Of a stretch of 42,311 nucleotides of DNA, positions 23,707 through 32,457 are shown piece by piece. A program made the position numbers and the translations under genes. The DNA comes from Lachnospiraceae bacterium MD329 (GTDB lineage: Bacteria; Bacillota; Clostridia; UBA1381): positions 1 through 42,311 of the forward strand of contig VIQV01000021.1 in NCBI GenBank assembly GCA_010206265.1, read 5' to 3'. The notes beneath the pieces were generated by a model. It had not been told where the DNA came from and made no database searches. It saw only the letters and a list, made by a program, of their open reading frames with translations. The stretch's first letter is position 1. Each line of letters begins with the position of its first letter.

Positions 23707-25062
23707 GTGATTGATATTTTTAGATTTATCTTGTTCAGAAAAAAAATAAACCCTGCAAGACGTATTGCGCTTGGGTTTGCGGCGCTTATAATTGCAGGCG
23801 CACTGCTGCTTATGCTGCCGATTGCGTCAAAAACGGGAGAAGTAACATCTTTTCTTACAGCTCTTTTTACGGCAACCTCAGCAACTTGTGTAACAGGCTT
23901 GTCACTGGTTAATGTTGGTGAGTATTTTAGCGTTTTCGGACAGGCTGTTATTCTTGTGCTTATTCAGATTGGCGGACTGGGTTTTATGTCCGTCTTATGT
24001 TTTGCGTTTCTTGTATCAAATAAGCAGATAGGAATCAGAAACCGTATGATGATAGCCCAGTCAATGGGACTTGAAGGTCTTAGCGGAGTTGTAAAATTTG
24101 CAAAGCACGTTTTATATATCGCATTAGTTGTTGAATTGGCAGGAGCTGTACTTTTGTCAGTTAGGTTTATACCGCAGTTTGGGATTATAAAAGGTATATG
24201 GTTTAGTTTGTTTCATACCGTATCAGCCTTTTGCAATGCGGGATTTGATTTGATAGGCGACGGTCAGAGTGTTTTTTCTTACAGATATGACCCTCTGGTT
24301 CTTATAACTCTCGCGCTGCTTATAATAGTAGGCGGATTGGGATTTATTGTATGGGAGGATATAATAAAGAAAAAATCATTTAAAAAGCTCAGTATGTATT
24401 CAAAGCTTGTATTGATTTCAACGGTAATATGTATTTTAGCAGGAACAGTTGTATATATTGTGTTTGAATATAATAATGCAGGCACAATAGGAAATGACAG
24501 CGCATTTCATAAAGCGCTGATAGCATTCTTCCAGTCAGTCACAACAAGGACGGCAGGCTTTGACCCCATCGGGCAGAAAGGATTGACGCCATTGTCAAAG
24601 GTATGGGGAATAATTCTTATGATGATAGGCGGAGCGTCGGGTTCGACTGCAGGAGGTGTTAAAATTGGTACTTTTACGCTTGTTATACTTACGTTGTGTT
24701 CTGTAATGCGTTCAGAACGCGATTTGGTTGTATTTGGAAGGCGTATAGGTCATAGAACAATACTTCACGCAATGGCATTAATGGTGTTATGGTTTGCTCT
24801 GACAGTTACGGGCGCAATGCTTGTTTCATTTGTTGACGGTCATTCTGTCTTAAACTCTATGTATGAGGTTGCGTCGGCATACAGCACGGTCGGTCTTAGC
24901 GTGGGTATTTCGGAAACAGGTTCGGTGTTTACTCAAATTCTGCTTATAGTATATATGTTTTTGGGCAGGGTCGGAATTATGACAATCAGTGTCTTGTTTA
25001 TGATACATTCGGGTAAGGAAAGGGGTATAAAATATCCCGATGGAAAATTTATTGTCGGATAG
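23707..25062 (+). CDS. ktrB: KtrB-type potassium channel subunit
   Basis: The 451-residue paralogue has the shorter KtrB layout. Filter segments include ATSATCVTGLSLV, SAFCNAGFDLIGDG, SVTTRTAGFDPI and ASAYSTVGLSVGISETG. The C-terminal LGRVGIMTISVLFMIHSGKE is characteristic. It would form a dimeric channel gated by an octameric KtrA ring. The start appears to be GTG 23707 with only an AAAGAAG stretch just before it, a weak ribosome site, so coupling to trkH translation is likely. ktrA follows at 9 bp. Confidence 0.9.
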   Translation: MIDIFRFILFRKKINPARRIALGFAALIIAGALLLMLPIASKTGEVTSFLTALFTATSATCVTGLSLVNVGEYFSVFGQAVILVLIQIGGLGFMSVLCFAFLVSNKQIGIRNRMMIAQSMGLEGLSGVVKFAKHVLYIALVVELAGAVLLSVRFIPQFGIIKGIWFSLFHTVSAFCNAGFDLIGDGQSVFSYRYDPLVLITLALLIIVGGLGFIVWEDIIKKKSFKKLSMYSKLVLISTVICILAGTVVYIVFEYNNAGTIGNDSAFHKALIAFFQSVTTRTAGFDPIGQKGLTPLSKVWGIILMMIGGASGSTAGGVKIGTFTLVILTLCSVMRSERDLVVFGRRIGHRTILHAMALMVLWFALTVTGAMLVSFVDGHSVLNSMYEVASAYSTVGLSVGISETGSVFTQILLIVYMFLGRVGIMTISVLFMIHSGKERGIKYPDGKFIVG

Positions 25063-25071
25063 GAGAAAGTT

Positions 25072-25731
25072 ATGAAAACATTTGCGGTAATAGGTCTTGG
25101 AAGATATGGTACGGCAGTTGTAAAGAAACTGTTTCAAATGGGATATGAAGTTATTGCTATGGACAGGAATATGGAGAAGGTAAACGCAATTGCCGACTAT
25201 TCAACAAAAGCAGTGTGCGGTGACGCTAAAGATGAAGAAATACTCAGACAGAGCGGAATAAAAAATTGCAGCTGCGTTGTAGTGTCTATGGGAAATGATA
25301 TAACCGACAGCGTACTTATAACTCTTGCCCTAAAAGAAATGGGTGTTGAGAGAGTAGTATGCAAGGCAAGTGATGAACAGCATAAAAAAGTGCTGAAAAA
25401 AATAGGAGCAGATGATGTTATTATTCCTGAATATGAATCAGGAGAAAAAACGGCGATAAGTCTGGTATCAGATAAATTTATTGATATAATCGGTCTTTCT
25501 GATGAATACGGAATAGAAAACAGTCATATTCCCGAAAGCTGGATAGGAAAAAGCATTGCAGAAATATCGGTTCGTAAACGTTTTGGTGTAAATATAGTAG
25601 CTATAAAAAATATGCTTGACGATAATTATGTAAATATAATGCCACCTCCTGAATATATTTTTAATGAAAATGATATAGTTGTGCTGATAGGAAAAATTAC
25701 AGATATAAATATTTTGAATAATAAATCATAA
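25072..25731 (+). CDS. ktrA: KtrA-type potassium-uptake regulatory subunit
   Basis: This is a single RCK unit of 219 residues. The N-terminal nucleotide motif VIGLGRYGTAVVKKLFQMGY and MDRNMEKVNAIADY form the Rossmann part. The C-terminal EYGIENSHIPESWIGKSIAE to NDIVVLIGKITDINIL is the RCK_C domain. The length matches KtrA, not two-repeat TrkA. AGGAGA precedes the ATG. It ends the run that begins at DUF512. No strong terminator is seen in the 180 bp before adhE. Confidence 0.92.
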   Translation: MKTFAVIGLGRYGTAVVKKLFQMGYEVIAMDRNMEKVNAIADYSTKAVCGDAKDEEILRQSGIKNCSCVVVSMGNDITDSVLITLALKEMGVERVVCKASDEQHKKVLKKIGADDVIIPEYESGEKTAISLVSDKFIDIIGLSDEYGIENSHIPESWIGKSIAEISVRKRFGVNIVAIKNMLDDNYVNIMPPPEYIFNENDIVVLIGKITDINILNNKS

Positions 25732-25820
25732 TTAATAATATTACAAAACAAAAAAATATACCGTCATCAATACATTATTTATTGAATATTAACAAATAAT
25801 AAAAAATAAGAAAAATTCTA

Positions 25821-25838
25821 TTGACAAAAGTTTAACAA
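25821..25838. promoter_or_regulatory. Rex-like redox operator at adhE
   Basis: TTGACAAAAGTTTAACAA matches the Rex consensus TTGTTAA-N4-TTAACAA at 12 of 14 fixed positions, and the right half is perfect. It covers the -35 of the adhE promoter. Rex represses fermentation genes when the NADH/NAD ratio is low, and adhE is a known target in other Firmicutes. The regulator is not in this window, so binding is inferred. Confidence 0.6.
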
Positions 25839-25849
25839 TCACATATAAT
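25821..25849 (+). promoter_or_regulatory. Consensus promoter of adhE
   Basis: TTGACA (25821-25826), 17 bp, TATAAT (25844-25849): a perfect sigma-A match. A leader of about 55 nt contains the GATTGATA/TATCAATC inverted repeat before the AGGAGG ribosome site. Confidence 0.9.
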
Positions 25850-25859
25850 GTTAACGAAA

Positions 25860-25881
25860 GATTGATAAAAAAATATCAATC
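25860..25881. repeat. Inverted repeat in the adhE leader
   Basis: GATTGATA (25860-25867) and TATCAATC (25874-25881) are exact complements around six A residues. It lies about 4 nt inside the predicted transcript. It could be a second operator or a 5' stabilising hairpin. Confidence 0.5.
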
Positions 25882-25912
25882 GTGCGTGATTTAATAATAG
25901 GAGGAATTTATT

Positions 25913-28495
25913 ATGGCAGAAATCAATGTAAATGAAATGATTGACGGTTACGTTAAAAAAGCTCAAAAAGCGCTTGACGAATTTATGAGCTTAGATCAGG
26001 AAAAAATTGACGAAATCGTAAAGGCAATGACTCTTGCAGGTCTTGACAAGCATATGGAGCTTGCAAAGATGGCAGTAGAGGAAACCGGCAGAGGAGTGTA
26101 CGAGGACAAAATAACAAAGAATATGTTTGCTACCGAGTACGTTTACCATTCAATCAAGAATGAAAAGACGGTAGGAATTATTGCGAAAAATGAGCTTGAA
26201 GACTATGAAATTATAGCGGAGCCTGTAGGCGTTGTCTGCGGTGTAACACCTGTTACAAACCCGACATCAACAGCATTGTTTAAAGCTCTTATCTGTATAA
26301 AGTCAAGAAACCCGATTATTTTTGGTTTCCACCCGTCGGCTCAAAAGTGCAGTGCGGCGGCTGCAAAGGTTGTTCTTGACGCGGCAGTTGCGGCAGGAGC
26401 TCCGAAGAATTGTATTCAGTGGATTGAACATCCGTCAATTGAAGCTACAAATGCATTGATGAATCATCCGGGGGTTGCGACAGTTCTTGCGACAGGCGGA
26501 AGCGGTATGGTAAGAGCCGCATATTCAACAGGTAAGCCTGCACTTGGTGTTGGTCCCGGTAATGTGCCTTGTTATATTCATAAGAGCGCTGACCTTGAAC
26601 AGGCAGTTAATGATTTAATACTTTCAAAAACATTTGATAACGGTATGATTTGTGCGTCAGAGCAGGCGGCAATTGTAGATAAATCAATTTCTTCAAAGTT
26701 TGAAAAGCTGATGAAGAAATATGGATGTTATTTCTTGAAGGATGACGAAATCAAAAAGGTTGGCGACTATTGCATAAACAGTGAAAAAGGAGCTGTAAAC
26801 CCTGAAATTGTAGGTAAAAGTGCGGCTTGGATAGCAGAGCAGGCAGGTGTAAATGTTCCTGCTGATACAAAAATACTTCTTGCAAAGCTTGAAGGCGTAG
26901 GACCCGAATATCCGCTTTCACGCGAAAAACTAAGTCCTGTTCTTGCATATTTCATTGTAAATTCAGATGAAGAAGGTGTTGAAAGAGCAGAACAGATGGT
27001 TAAGTTCCACGGACTTGGACACTCTGCTGTTATTCACGCAAACGATAAAGAGGTTATAAACAAATTTGCGGCAACAATGAAAGCAAGCCGTCTGATAGTG
27101 AATTCACCTTCAACACATGGAGCAATCGGTGATATTTATAATACAAATATGCCATCACTAACACTTGGCTGCGGCAGCTATGGAGGAAACAGCGTAAGCG
27201 GTAACGTTACTACAGTAAACCTTATAAATCAGAAGAGATTGGCGAAGAGGAGAGTTAATATGCAATGGTTCAAGGTGCCAGATAAAATTTATTTTGAGGA
27301 TAATTCAATTCAGTATCTTGAAAAAATGCCGAATATTTCACGAGCATTTATCGTTACTGATCCGGGAATGGTAACACTTGGTTATGTTGATAAGATTCTT
27401 TACTATTTAAGAAAGCGTACAGAGCACGTTCATTGTGAAATATTCTCTGATGTTGAGCCTGACCCGTCAATTGAAACAGTACAGCGCGGTGCACAGATGA
27501 TGGACGAATTTAAGCCTGACGTAATAATTGCATTGGGCGGCGGAAGTGCTATGGACGCGGCAAAGGGTATGTGGTTGTTCTATGAGCACCCTGACATTGA
27601 CTTCAACTCACTCAGACTTCGTTTCCTTGATATAAGAAAGCGTGCGTTTAAGTTCCCGAAAATGCGTAATAAGGCTCAGCTTGTAGCAATTCCTACAACT
27701 TCGGGTACAGGTTCGGAGGTAACAAGCTTTGCGGTTATTTCAGATAAGAAGAATAATATGAAGTATCCTCTTGCTGACTACGAATTGACTCCTAACGTGG
27801 CAATTATAGATCCGCAGTTCGTAATGAGTCTGCCAAAGGCTGCGACAGCCGATACAGGTCTTGACGTTCTGACACACGCTATAGAGGCATATGTATCAGT
27901 TATGGCGTCAGATTATACTGACGGTCTTGCAATGAAAGCTATTCAGCTTGTATTTAAGTATCTTCCGAGAGCTTATAAGAATGGCGCAGAGGACGCAGAG
28001 GCAAGAGAAAAAATGCATAATGCAAGTTGTATCGCAGGTATGGCGTTTACAAATGCGTTCCTTGGATTGAACCACTCAATTGCTCATAAAATTGGCGGTG
28101 AATACCATATTCCTCACGGACGTGCAAATGCAGTATTACTGCCATATGTTATTGAGTATAATGCGTCAACGCCTACAAAGTTTGTTTCGTTCCCGAAATA
28201 TAAGAAGTTTATTGCAGATGAAAAGTATGCTGAAATTGCGGCTTTCTTGGGACTTCCTGCAAAGACTACAAAAGAGGGTGTTGAAAGTCTTATAAAGGCT
28301 GTTAAGGAGCTTATGAAAGAGGTTAATGAACCTGCAAGCTTTGCTGAATGCGGCATAGATGAAAAGGAATACACAGAAAAAATGCCTGATATTGCAAATA
28401 AGGCTTTTGAAGACCAGTGTACAACTGCGAATCCAAAACTTCCGCTTGTTAAGGAAATTGAGGAAATTATGATGAAGGCGTACAAAGGCGAATAA
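25913..28495 (+). CDS. adhE: Bifunctional acetaldehyde-CoA/alcohol dehydrogenase AdhE
   Basis: This 860-residue fusion converts acetyl-CoA to acetaldehyde and then ethanol, reoxidising two NADH, and forms spirosomes. The N-terminal aldehyde dehydrogenase spans about 1-440, with catalytic Cys247 in [11 protein letters not shown] and [21 protein letters not shown] linker follows, then the C-terminal iron-dependent alcohol dehydrogenase with [15 protein letters not shown] and metal-ligand histidines in [22 protein letters not shown] and [12 protein letters not shown]. It stands alone between its own promoter and a strong terminator. It marks the organism as an ethanol-forming fermenter. Confidence 0.98.
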   Translation: MAEINVNEMIDGYVKKAQKALDEFMSLDQEKIDEIVKAMTLAGLDKHMELAKMAVEETGRGVYEDKITKNMFATEYVYHSIKNEKTVGIIAKNELEDYEIIAEPVGVVCGVTPVTNPTSTALFKALICIKSRNPIIFGFHPSAQKCSAAAAKVVLDAAVAAGAPKNCIQWIEHPSIEATNALMNHPGVATVLATGGSGMVRAAYSTGKPALGVGPGNVPCYIHKSADLEQAVNDLILSKTFDNGMICASEQAAIVDKSISSKFEKLMKKYGCYFLKDDEIKKVGDYCINSEKGAVNPEIVGKSAAWIAEQAGVNVPADTKILLAKLEGVGPEYPLSREKLSPVLAYFIVNSDEEGVERAEQMVKFHGLGHSAVIHANDKEVINKFAATMKASRLIVNSPSTHGAIGDIYNTNMPSLTLGCGSYGGNSVSGNVTTVNLINQKRLAKRRVNMQWFKVPDKIYFEDNSIQYLEKMPNISRAFIVTDPGMVTLGYVDKILYYLRKRTEHVHCEIFSDVEPDPSIETVQRGAQMMDEFKPDVIIALGGGSAMDAAKGMWLFYEHPDIDFNSLRLRFLDIRKRAFKFPKMRNKAQLVAIPTTSGTGSEVTSFAVISDKKNNMKYPLADYELTPNVAIIDPQFVMSLPKAATADTGLDVLTHAIEAYVSVMASDYTDGLAMKAIQLVFKYLPRAYKNGAEDAEAREKMHNASCIAGMAFTNAFLGLNHSIAHKIGGEYHIPHGRANAVLLPYVIEYNASTPTKFVSFPKYKKFIADEKYAEIAAFLGLPAKTTKEGVESLIKAVKELMKEVNEPASFAECGIDEKEYTEKMPDIANKAFEDQCTTANPKLPLVKEIEEIMMKAYKGE

Positions 28496-28503
28496 TATTA
28501 ATT

Positions 28504-28540
28504 AAAAGCGGACAAAAACGGATATTTTGTCCGCTTTTGT
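28504..28540 (+). terminator. Terminator of adhE
   Basis: AAAAGCGGACAAAA (28504-28517) pairs with TTTTGTCCGCTTTT (28525-28538), a 14-bp perfect stem 8 bp after the adhE stop. Confidence 0.9.
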
Positions 28541-28593
28541 AATTTCAGTAATGAAAATATAATAAAAATGTTATAGAAATTTATCATATAATG

Positions 28594-28602
28594 TGCTATA
28601 AT
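28594..28602 (+). promoter_or_regulatory. Extended -10 promoter of the zinc-ribbon protein gene
   Basis: TGC followed by TATAAT (28597-28602) is an extended -10. No good -35 lies at the normal distance. The leader to ATG 28660 is about 50 nt, with AAGGAAGGAG upstream of the ATG. Confidence 0.5.
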
Positions 28603-28659
28603 GAGTGTAAATTAAACAATAAAAGTGAGCATAATAAATAAAAGGAAGGAGTAAGAAAG

Positions 28660-29112
28660 ATGGAGGAAATGTTTGACAGAATTAAGGAACACGCTTATAA
28701 GGCAAAAGACGGAGCGGTTAAGTTGACAAAGACAGTTATCGGAAAAACAAATAATGTTGTAAGTCAGACTAAGGTAAAGTTTGCAATAAGTGAAACAGAG
28801 GATAAAATCAAGGAAATCTACGGCGAAATGGGTAAAGCCGCATATGAGCGTTATAAAGAAAGCGGAAATTGCTGTGACGGAGTGGCTGAAAAGTGCGGTA
28901 AGATTGACGCTCTTATGGAAGAACTTGCAGAACTTAAAGAGCAGCTCGCAGAGCTGAAAGAAACTGTTAAATGCCCGAATTGCGGCGGATATAATCACGC
29001 AGAAGACGCATATTGTTCAAAATGCGGTGAAAAACTGGATACAGACGATTATACTGACGACAGACAGACTGTTATAATCAATGCTAAAAAGCCGGAGATT
29101 GACGTAGACTAA
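28660..29112 (+). CDS. Zinc-ribbon protein with helical N-terminal region
   Basis: The 150-residue protein has an N-terminal helical region (DRIKEHAYKAKDGAVKLTKT), a coiled coil near 85-107 (LMEELAELKEQLAELKETV) and a zinc ribbon near 108-127 with CPNCGGYNHAEDAYCSKCGE. The last 20 residues are acidic. No signal peptide or membrane segment is visible. I do not recognise a named family beyond the zinc ribbon. The next gene, also coiled-coil, starts 21 bp downstream and ends at a terminator, so the two probably work together. Confidence 0.75.
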   Translation: MEEMFDRIKEHAYKAKDGAVKLTKTVIGKTNNVVSQTKVKFAISETEDKIKEIYGEMGKAAYERYKESGNCCDGVAEKCGKIDALMEELAELKEQLAELKETVKCPNCGGYNHAEDAYCSKCGEKLDTDDYTDDRQTVIINAKKPEIDVD

Positions 29113-29133
29113 AAAGTAAGAAAAGGTGTATTT

Positions 29134-29877
29134 ATGGATAAAAAGGATATAAACATAGAGTCTTATGACGGACAGGACGCATTTTATATGGGAACTGACG
29201 AGGAATATGCTCAGTTTTTGAAAAATGCCGATATAAAAATGGATATTGGTTCTGACGCAGAACCAGTTGCAAACACACAGCGGATAAATCTGAATGAAAC
29301 GATAAATATTCAGGGTGTAATTGATCGCTTTAAAAAGACAGCTGGTGAGATAGAAAGCGGTGCAAAGAAGATAAAAGAATCGGTTGTAAACAGAATGGAC
29401 AGCCTGAAGGCAAAAAAAGAAACTGACAGTACAGAAGAAACACAGGAGAATGTTTGCGGAGATAATTCATATATCGCAAATAAGGTGACTGACGCAAACG
29501 ATAAAATTAAAGACGTTTCAATTGATATTTCACAGCTTTCGCGTAAGCTTGATTCGCTGAATGAAAGGCTTAATTCAATAGAGCAGACAGGTATAGCCAA
29601 TAAGGGTGAACAGCTTAATGCTTTTGGAAATATAACGTCTGAGGTTAAATCTGTAAGTGATGATATTGCAGAGATAAAACAGGCTATAGCTTCTGTTTCA
29701 AGACTTAATGACAGTGTTTTTGATTTGAAGAATACACAGCTCAATACAAAAAATGCGATTGTTGACCTTGAAACGGGAATTAAGCGTTTAAAGAAGAAAT
29801 GTGTACTTGGAGTAACGGTTCTGAGTATATTAAGCGCTATTATAATAGGTCTTGAGATTATATTAATGCTTTCATAA
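29134..29877 (+). CDS. Coiled-coil protein with C-terminal membrane anchor
   Basis: The 247-residue protein starts with an acidic segment (DAFYMGTDEEYAQFLKNADI). Long heptad-like regions follow (IKDVSIDISQLSRKLDSLNE, then ERLNSIEQT). One transmembrane helix lies at the very C-terminus (VLGVTVLSILSAIIIGLEII) after a basic KRLKKKC stretch. This is a tail-anchored layout with a cytoplasmic coiled coil. I recognise no family. It pairs with the zinc-ribbon gene upstream and is closed by a strong terminator. Confidence 0.72.
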   Translation: MDKKDINIESYDGQDAFYMGTDEEYAQFLKNADIKMDIGSDAEPVANTQRINLNETINIQGVIDRFKKTAGEIESGAKKIKESVVNRMDSLKAKKETDSTEETQENVCGDNSYIANKVTDANDKIKDVSIDISQLSRKLDSLNERLNSIEQTGIANKGEQLNAFGNITSEVKSVSDDIAEIKQAIASVSRLNDSVFDLKNTQLNTKNAIVDLETGIKRLKKKCVLGVTVLSILSAIIIGLEIILMLS

Positions 29878-29882
29878 AAGAG

Positions 29883-29915
29883 AAAAAATGCGGTTGATAT
29901 GCAACCGCATTTTTT
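29883..29915. terminator. Strong bidirectional terminator
   Basis: AAAAAATGCGGTTG (29883-29896) pairs with CAACCGCATTTTTT (29902-29915), perfect over 14 bp with a 5-base loop. It closes the plus-strand pair and can stop the minus-strand tRNA transcript. Confidence 0.9.
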
Positions 29916-29957
29916 GTTGTACAAAAAAACGGAGTAAAGATAAGCTTTACTCCGTTA

Positions 29958-30034
29958 TGGTAGCGGTAAGTGGATTTGAACCACTGACACTACGGGTATG
30001 AACCGTATGCTCTAGCCAACTGAGCTATACCGCC
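29958..30034 (-). tRNA. tRNA-Met (CAT)
   Basis: On the minus strand a 77-nt cloverleaf with encoded CCA can be drawn. The acceptor is GGCGGTA/TACCGCT (first pair G-U), the D arm GCTC...GAGC, and the anticodon stem TACGG/CCGTA with loop TTCATAC (anticodon CAT). The variable loop is GTGTC, and the T arm AGTGG/CCACT has loop TTCAAAT. The body fits elongator Met better than the lysidine-modified Ile2 tRNA, which usually begins GGACCTT or similar. A consensus promoter lies directly upstream. Confidence 0.95.
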
Positions 30035-30048
30035 ATAACAACGATACT

Positions 30049-30077
30049 ATTATAAACTAAAAAAGATGGTTTGTCAA
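30049..30077 (-). promoter_or_regulatory. Consensus promoter of tRNA-Met
   Basis: On the minus strand TTGACA (30077-30072), 17 bp, TATAAT (30054-30049). The predicted start is about 8 nt before the mature 5' end. Confidence 0.88.
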
Positions 30078-30126
30078 GCCTTTTTTTATTATTTAAGTAA
30101 TATTTTTCTATAAAATTTTTTAAGTA

Positions 30127-30152
30127 AAAGACGCGGCATTTGCCGCGTCTTT
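30127..30152 (-). terminator. Terminator of the GH2/secreted-protein operon
   Basis: AAAGACGCGGCA (30127-30138) pairs with TGCCGCGTCTTT (30141-30152), a perfect 12-bp GC-rich stem 18 bp beyond the stop codon, with T residues on the minus strand. Confidence 0.85.
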
Positions 30153-30169
30153 GTTAGAGAGGAAATTTA

Positions 30170-32443
30170 TTATGACAAAGCCGTCCACGCCATAACTGTG
30201 ATTTTATCTGTTTCAGGGTCAAAGCCTGTCGGCAATGTATAATCAAGAGGAATTTCATTTTCACCGACATTCAATGTATCACCGAATCTGTTTAAATGGG
30301 TAAGACCCTGTAAAACATCGTTATCGTCGTATACTGCAATGAAAAATACTACGCTATCGCTATAATTAAAGTTCTTATCTACATAGAGTTTAACAACCTT
30401 GGTTTTATCTTCATTAATACCGATATTCGTAATAGTGAAAATATCTCCTGATTGAATATTTACATCAAAGGTTGCGACTGCACCGGTAGCGGTTTTGGCC
30501 TGCACTTTGATTTTCTGAGCAAGCGCTAATGGAGTTACTTTCAGTACGCCGCTTTCGTTTATTGTTATAGTGCCGTCAATAATCGGAAGATTACCCTCGT
30601 CAAGTACTGACCAGCTAATACCTTCTGTATCTTTTAGAGGCAAACCGTTTCTTGACGCGGTTGCGCTGATTTCAAGCGTTTCGTCAGGGAAAAGATTTTC
30701 CTTTGGAGCGCTTAATTCCAATTCGTAAGGAAGAGGTTTTGAAATTTTAAGATTATCAACGCAGGTACCGGCTTCAAGTCTTATCATTCCATACTGTTCG
30801 GCATTGCGTCTGTCTATGCTTAAAAATTTCTGTGGTTCGCCTAATGTGCCGTCAGCATTATATTTGTAAATATTGCACGAGGCATCTGTGGTGGAATAAA
30901 GTATTTCAAGGCGATACCAAGCATTCAATTCGGCATCGGTTATAAGAGCAGAGGCATTGGTGGCAAGATTCCCGTTTTTATATGTAATCTGAGTATTTGT
31001 TTTGGCACCGTCATTTCGTTTTAATACAATACCTGAGCCTTCGGCTGTAAATTTAATGTCCATTTCGGTGAGAGTATAGCCGTTCTGATTGCCAAACTTT
31101 GTTTCCAAGGCATTTGCAGCGGCATATGCGATTGAACCGTCTACTGAAACTGTTTTGTTATCGGCTAAGAGTGCTTTTTCGTATGCGTCGCTCATTACAA
31201 CAGTTTCTGTCTGAGAATCAGATAAATCAATATTTATAGTTTTTGAACCATAAACTTTTCCGCTTATACTTGACGCTCTTAAAGTGACAGTCTGGGGAAG
31301 TACGCCGTCAGCTACTGTAAACGTACCATTTTCCACATCTATTACCTTACTGTTTGTAAATGAGGCGTCATAATAAGGATTTATATTGTTAAAGTCGTAT
31401 ACAGACCATACAATATCCTCGTTAGTGACATCTACAGGTACGCCGTCTTTTGTTGCAGTAACAGTGTATACTTCTGATGTACCTGCTTTAATGCTGTCTG
31501 CTCCGGCAACTGTTATATTATTAAACTTTTCATCAGCGGTATCAACTGCCTTTACAGTGATATCCTTTGTTCCTGTAAGAGTTTTATCTCCGAAAGAAAC
31601 AGACGCTGTTACGGTTACCGTCTGATTGTCAGCATTTATGTCTGCAAGTAAACTGCCTTCGGGGGTTACAGAAACATTATCGCCTCTTACAGACCATTCT
31701 ACAGGGTGTTTTGTAAATTCATTTTCGCCTCTGAGCATTGTATAATCTAACGCAACAGACTGACCTGCGCTAAGCTCGCCGCTTGTTGAGGAAATTTCAA
31801 TGGTATCAGGATTTTCGGCAATAAGCTTAACATTATCAAGACTTACACCCTTAGTTTGCATAGCATTAAAGCTTCTGTCATTAGAGCTTAAATTTCTCAT
31901 ATTAAAGCTTTTTTGCTCAAATACGAGCTCTTTTGCGCTGTTGTACAGGCGGAAAGAAGTATAATCCTGTGTTATACCTGTTCTTCCTTCAATTTCAGCT
32001 GAATACCAGTCACCGATTGTAAATTCTCCAAGCGCCTGATAGCTTGAACTGCCTGTTTGTGTGCGCAGCTGTAATTTGGTTTGGTCTTTGCTGTCATACC
32101 AACCATATGTTATAATAGGACCGACTTTATCAACTTTACTTCCGTCACTGTTTAATTGCGGTATTTGAATCTCTGCACTTGCGCTATCAAAGCAAAAGTC
32201 AAAGCTAAGACAAAATCCGTTAGTTGTATTTAAAGTACTTCTAAAAATTCTTGTAAAATCTGTGTCTGCCGTCTGTAATGCAGGTGTATTGTCAATAGCG
32301 TTTGTTACAGTTCCGTCATCATATGTATAGCTGAACTGTTCAATATCATATTCTAAGCTTTCATAGTCAGCCGATACAGGCAAAACTGCAAAAGACGCAA
32401 TCATAGACGCTGTTAAAATTCCTGTTAAAATCTTTTTTATCAT
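30170..32443 (-). CDS. Secreted modular protein with Ig-like and concanavalin-like domains
   Basis: A signal peptide occupies residues 1-25 (IKKILTGILTASMIASFAVL, cleavage after VSA). About 30-210 looks like a lectin-type beta-sandwich (FCLSFDFCFDSASAEI, then GEFTIGDWYSAEI). Bacterial Ig-like repeats follow near 215-300 and 305-410 (NITVAGADSIKAGTSEVYTV, DIVWSVYDF). A second lectin-like module spans about 430-570 and another Ig-like repeat is at 575-660. No catalytic motif or cell-wall anchor is visible. It starts 14 bp after the GH2 stop, with AAGGAGGTG overlapping that stop, so translation is coupled. It probably binds the same polysaccharide. Confidence 0.75.
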   Translation of the reverse strand: MIKKILTGILTASMIASFAVLPVSADYESLEYDIEQFSYTYDDGTVTNAIDNTPALQTADTDFTRIFRSTLNTTNGFCLSFDFCFDSASAEIQIPQLNSDGSKVDKVGPIITYGWYDSKDQTKLQLRTQTGSSSYQALGEFTIGDWYSAEIEGRTGITQDYTSFRLYNSAKELVFEQKSFNMRNLSSNDRSFNAMQTKGVSLDNVKLIAENPDTIEISSTSGELSAGQSVALDYTMLRGENEFTKHPVEWSVRGDNVSVTPEGSLLADINADNQTVTVTASVSFGDKTLTGTKDITVKAVDTADEKFNNITVAGADSIKAGTSEVYTVTATKDGVPVDVTNEDIVWSVYDFNNINPYYDASFTNSKVIDVENGTFTVADGVLPQTVTLRASSISGKVYGSKTINIDLSDSQTETVVMSDAYEKALLADNKTVSVDGSIAYAAANALETKFGNQNGYTLTEMDIKFTAEGSGIVLKRNDGAKTNTQITYKNGNLATNASALITDAELNAWYRLEILYSTTDASCNIYKYNADGTLGEPQKFLSIDRRNAEQYGMIRLEAGTCVDNLKISKPLPYELELSAPKENLFPDETLEISATASRNGLPLKDTEGISWSVLDEGNLPIIDGTITINESGVLKVTPLALAQKIKVQAKTATGAVATFDVNIQSGDIFTITNIGINEDKTKVVKLYVDKNFNYSDSVVFFIAVYDDNDVLQGLTHLNRFGDTLNVGENEIPLDYTLPTGFDPETDKITVMAWTALS

Positions 32444-32457
32444 TGTACCGCACCTCC

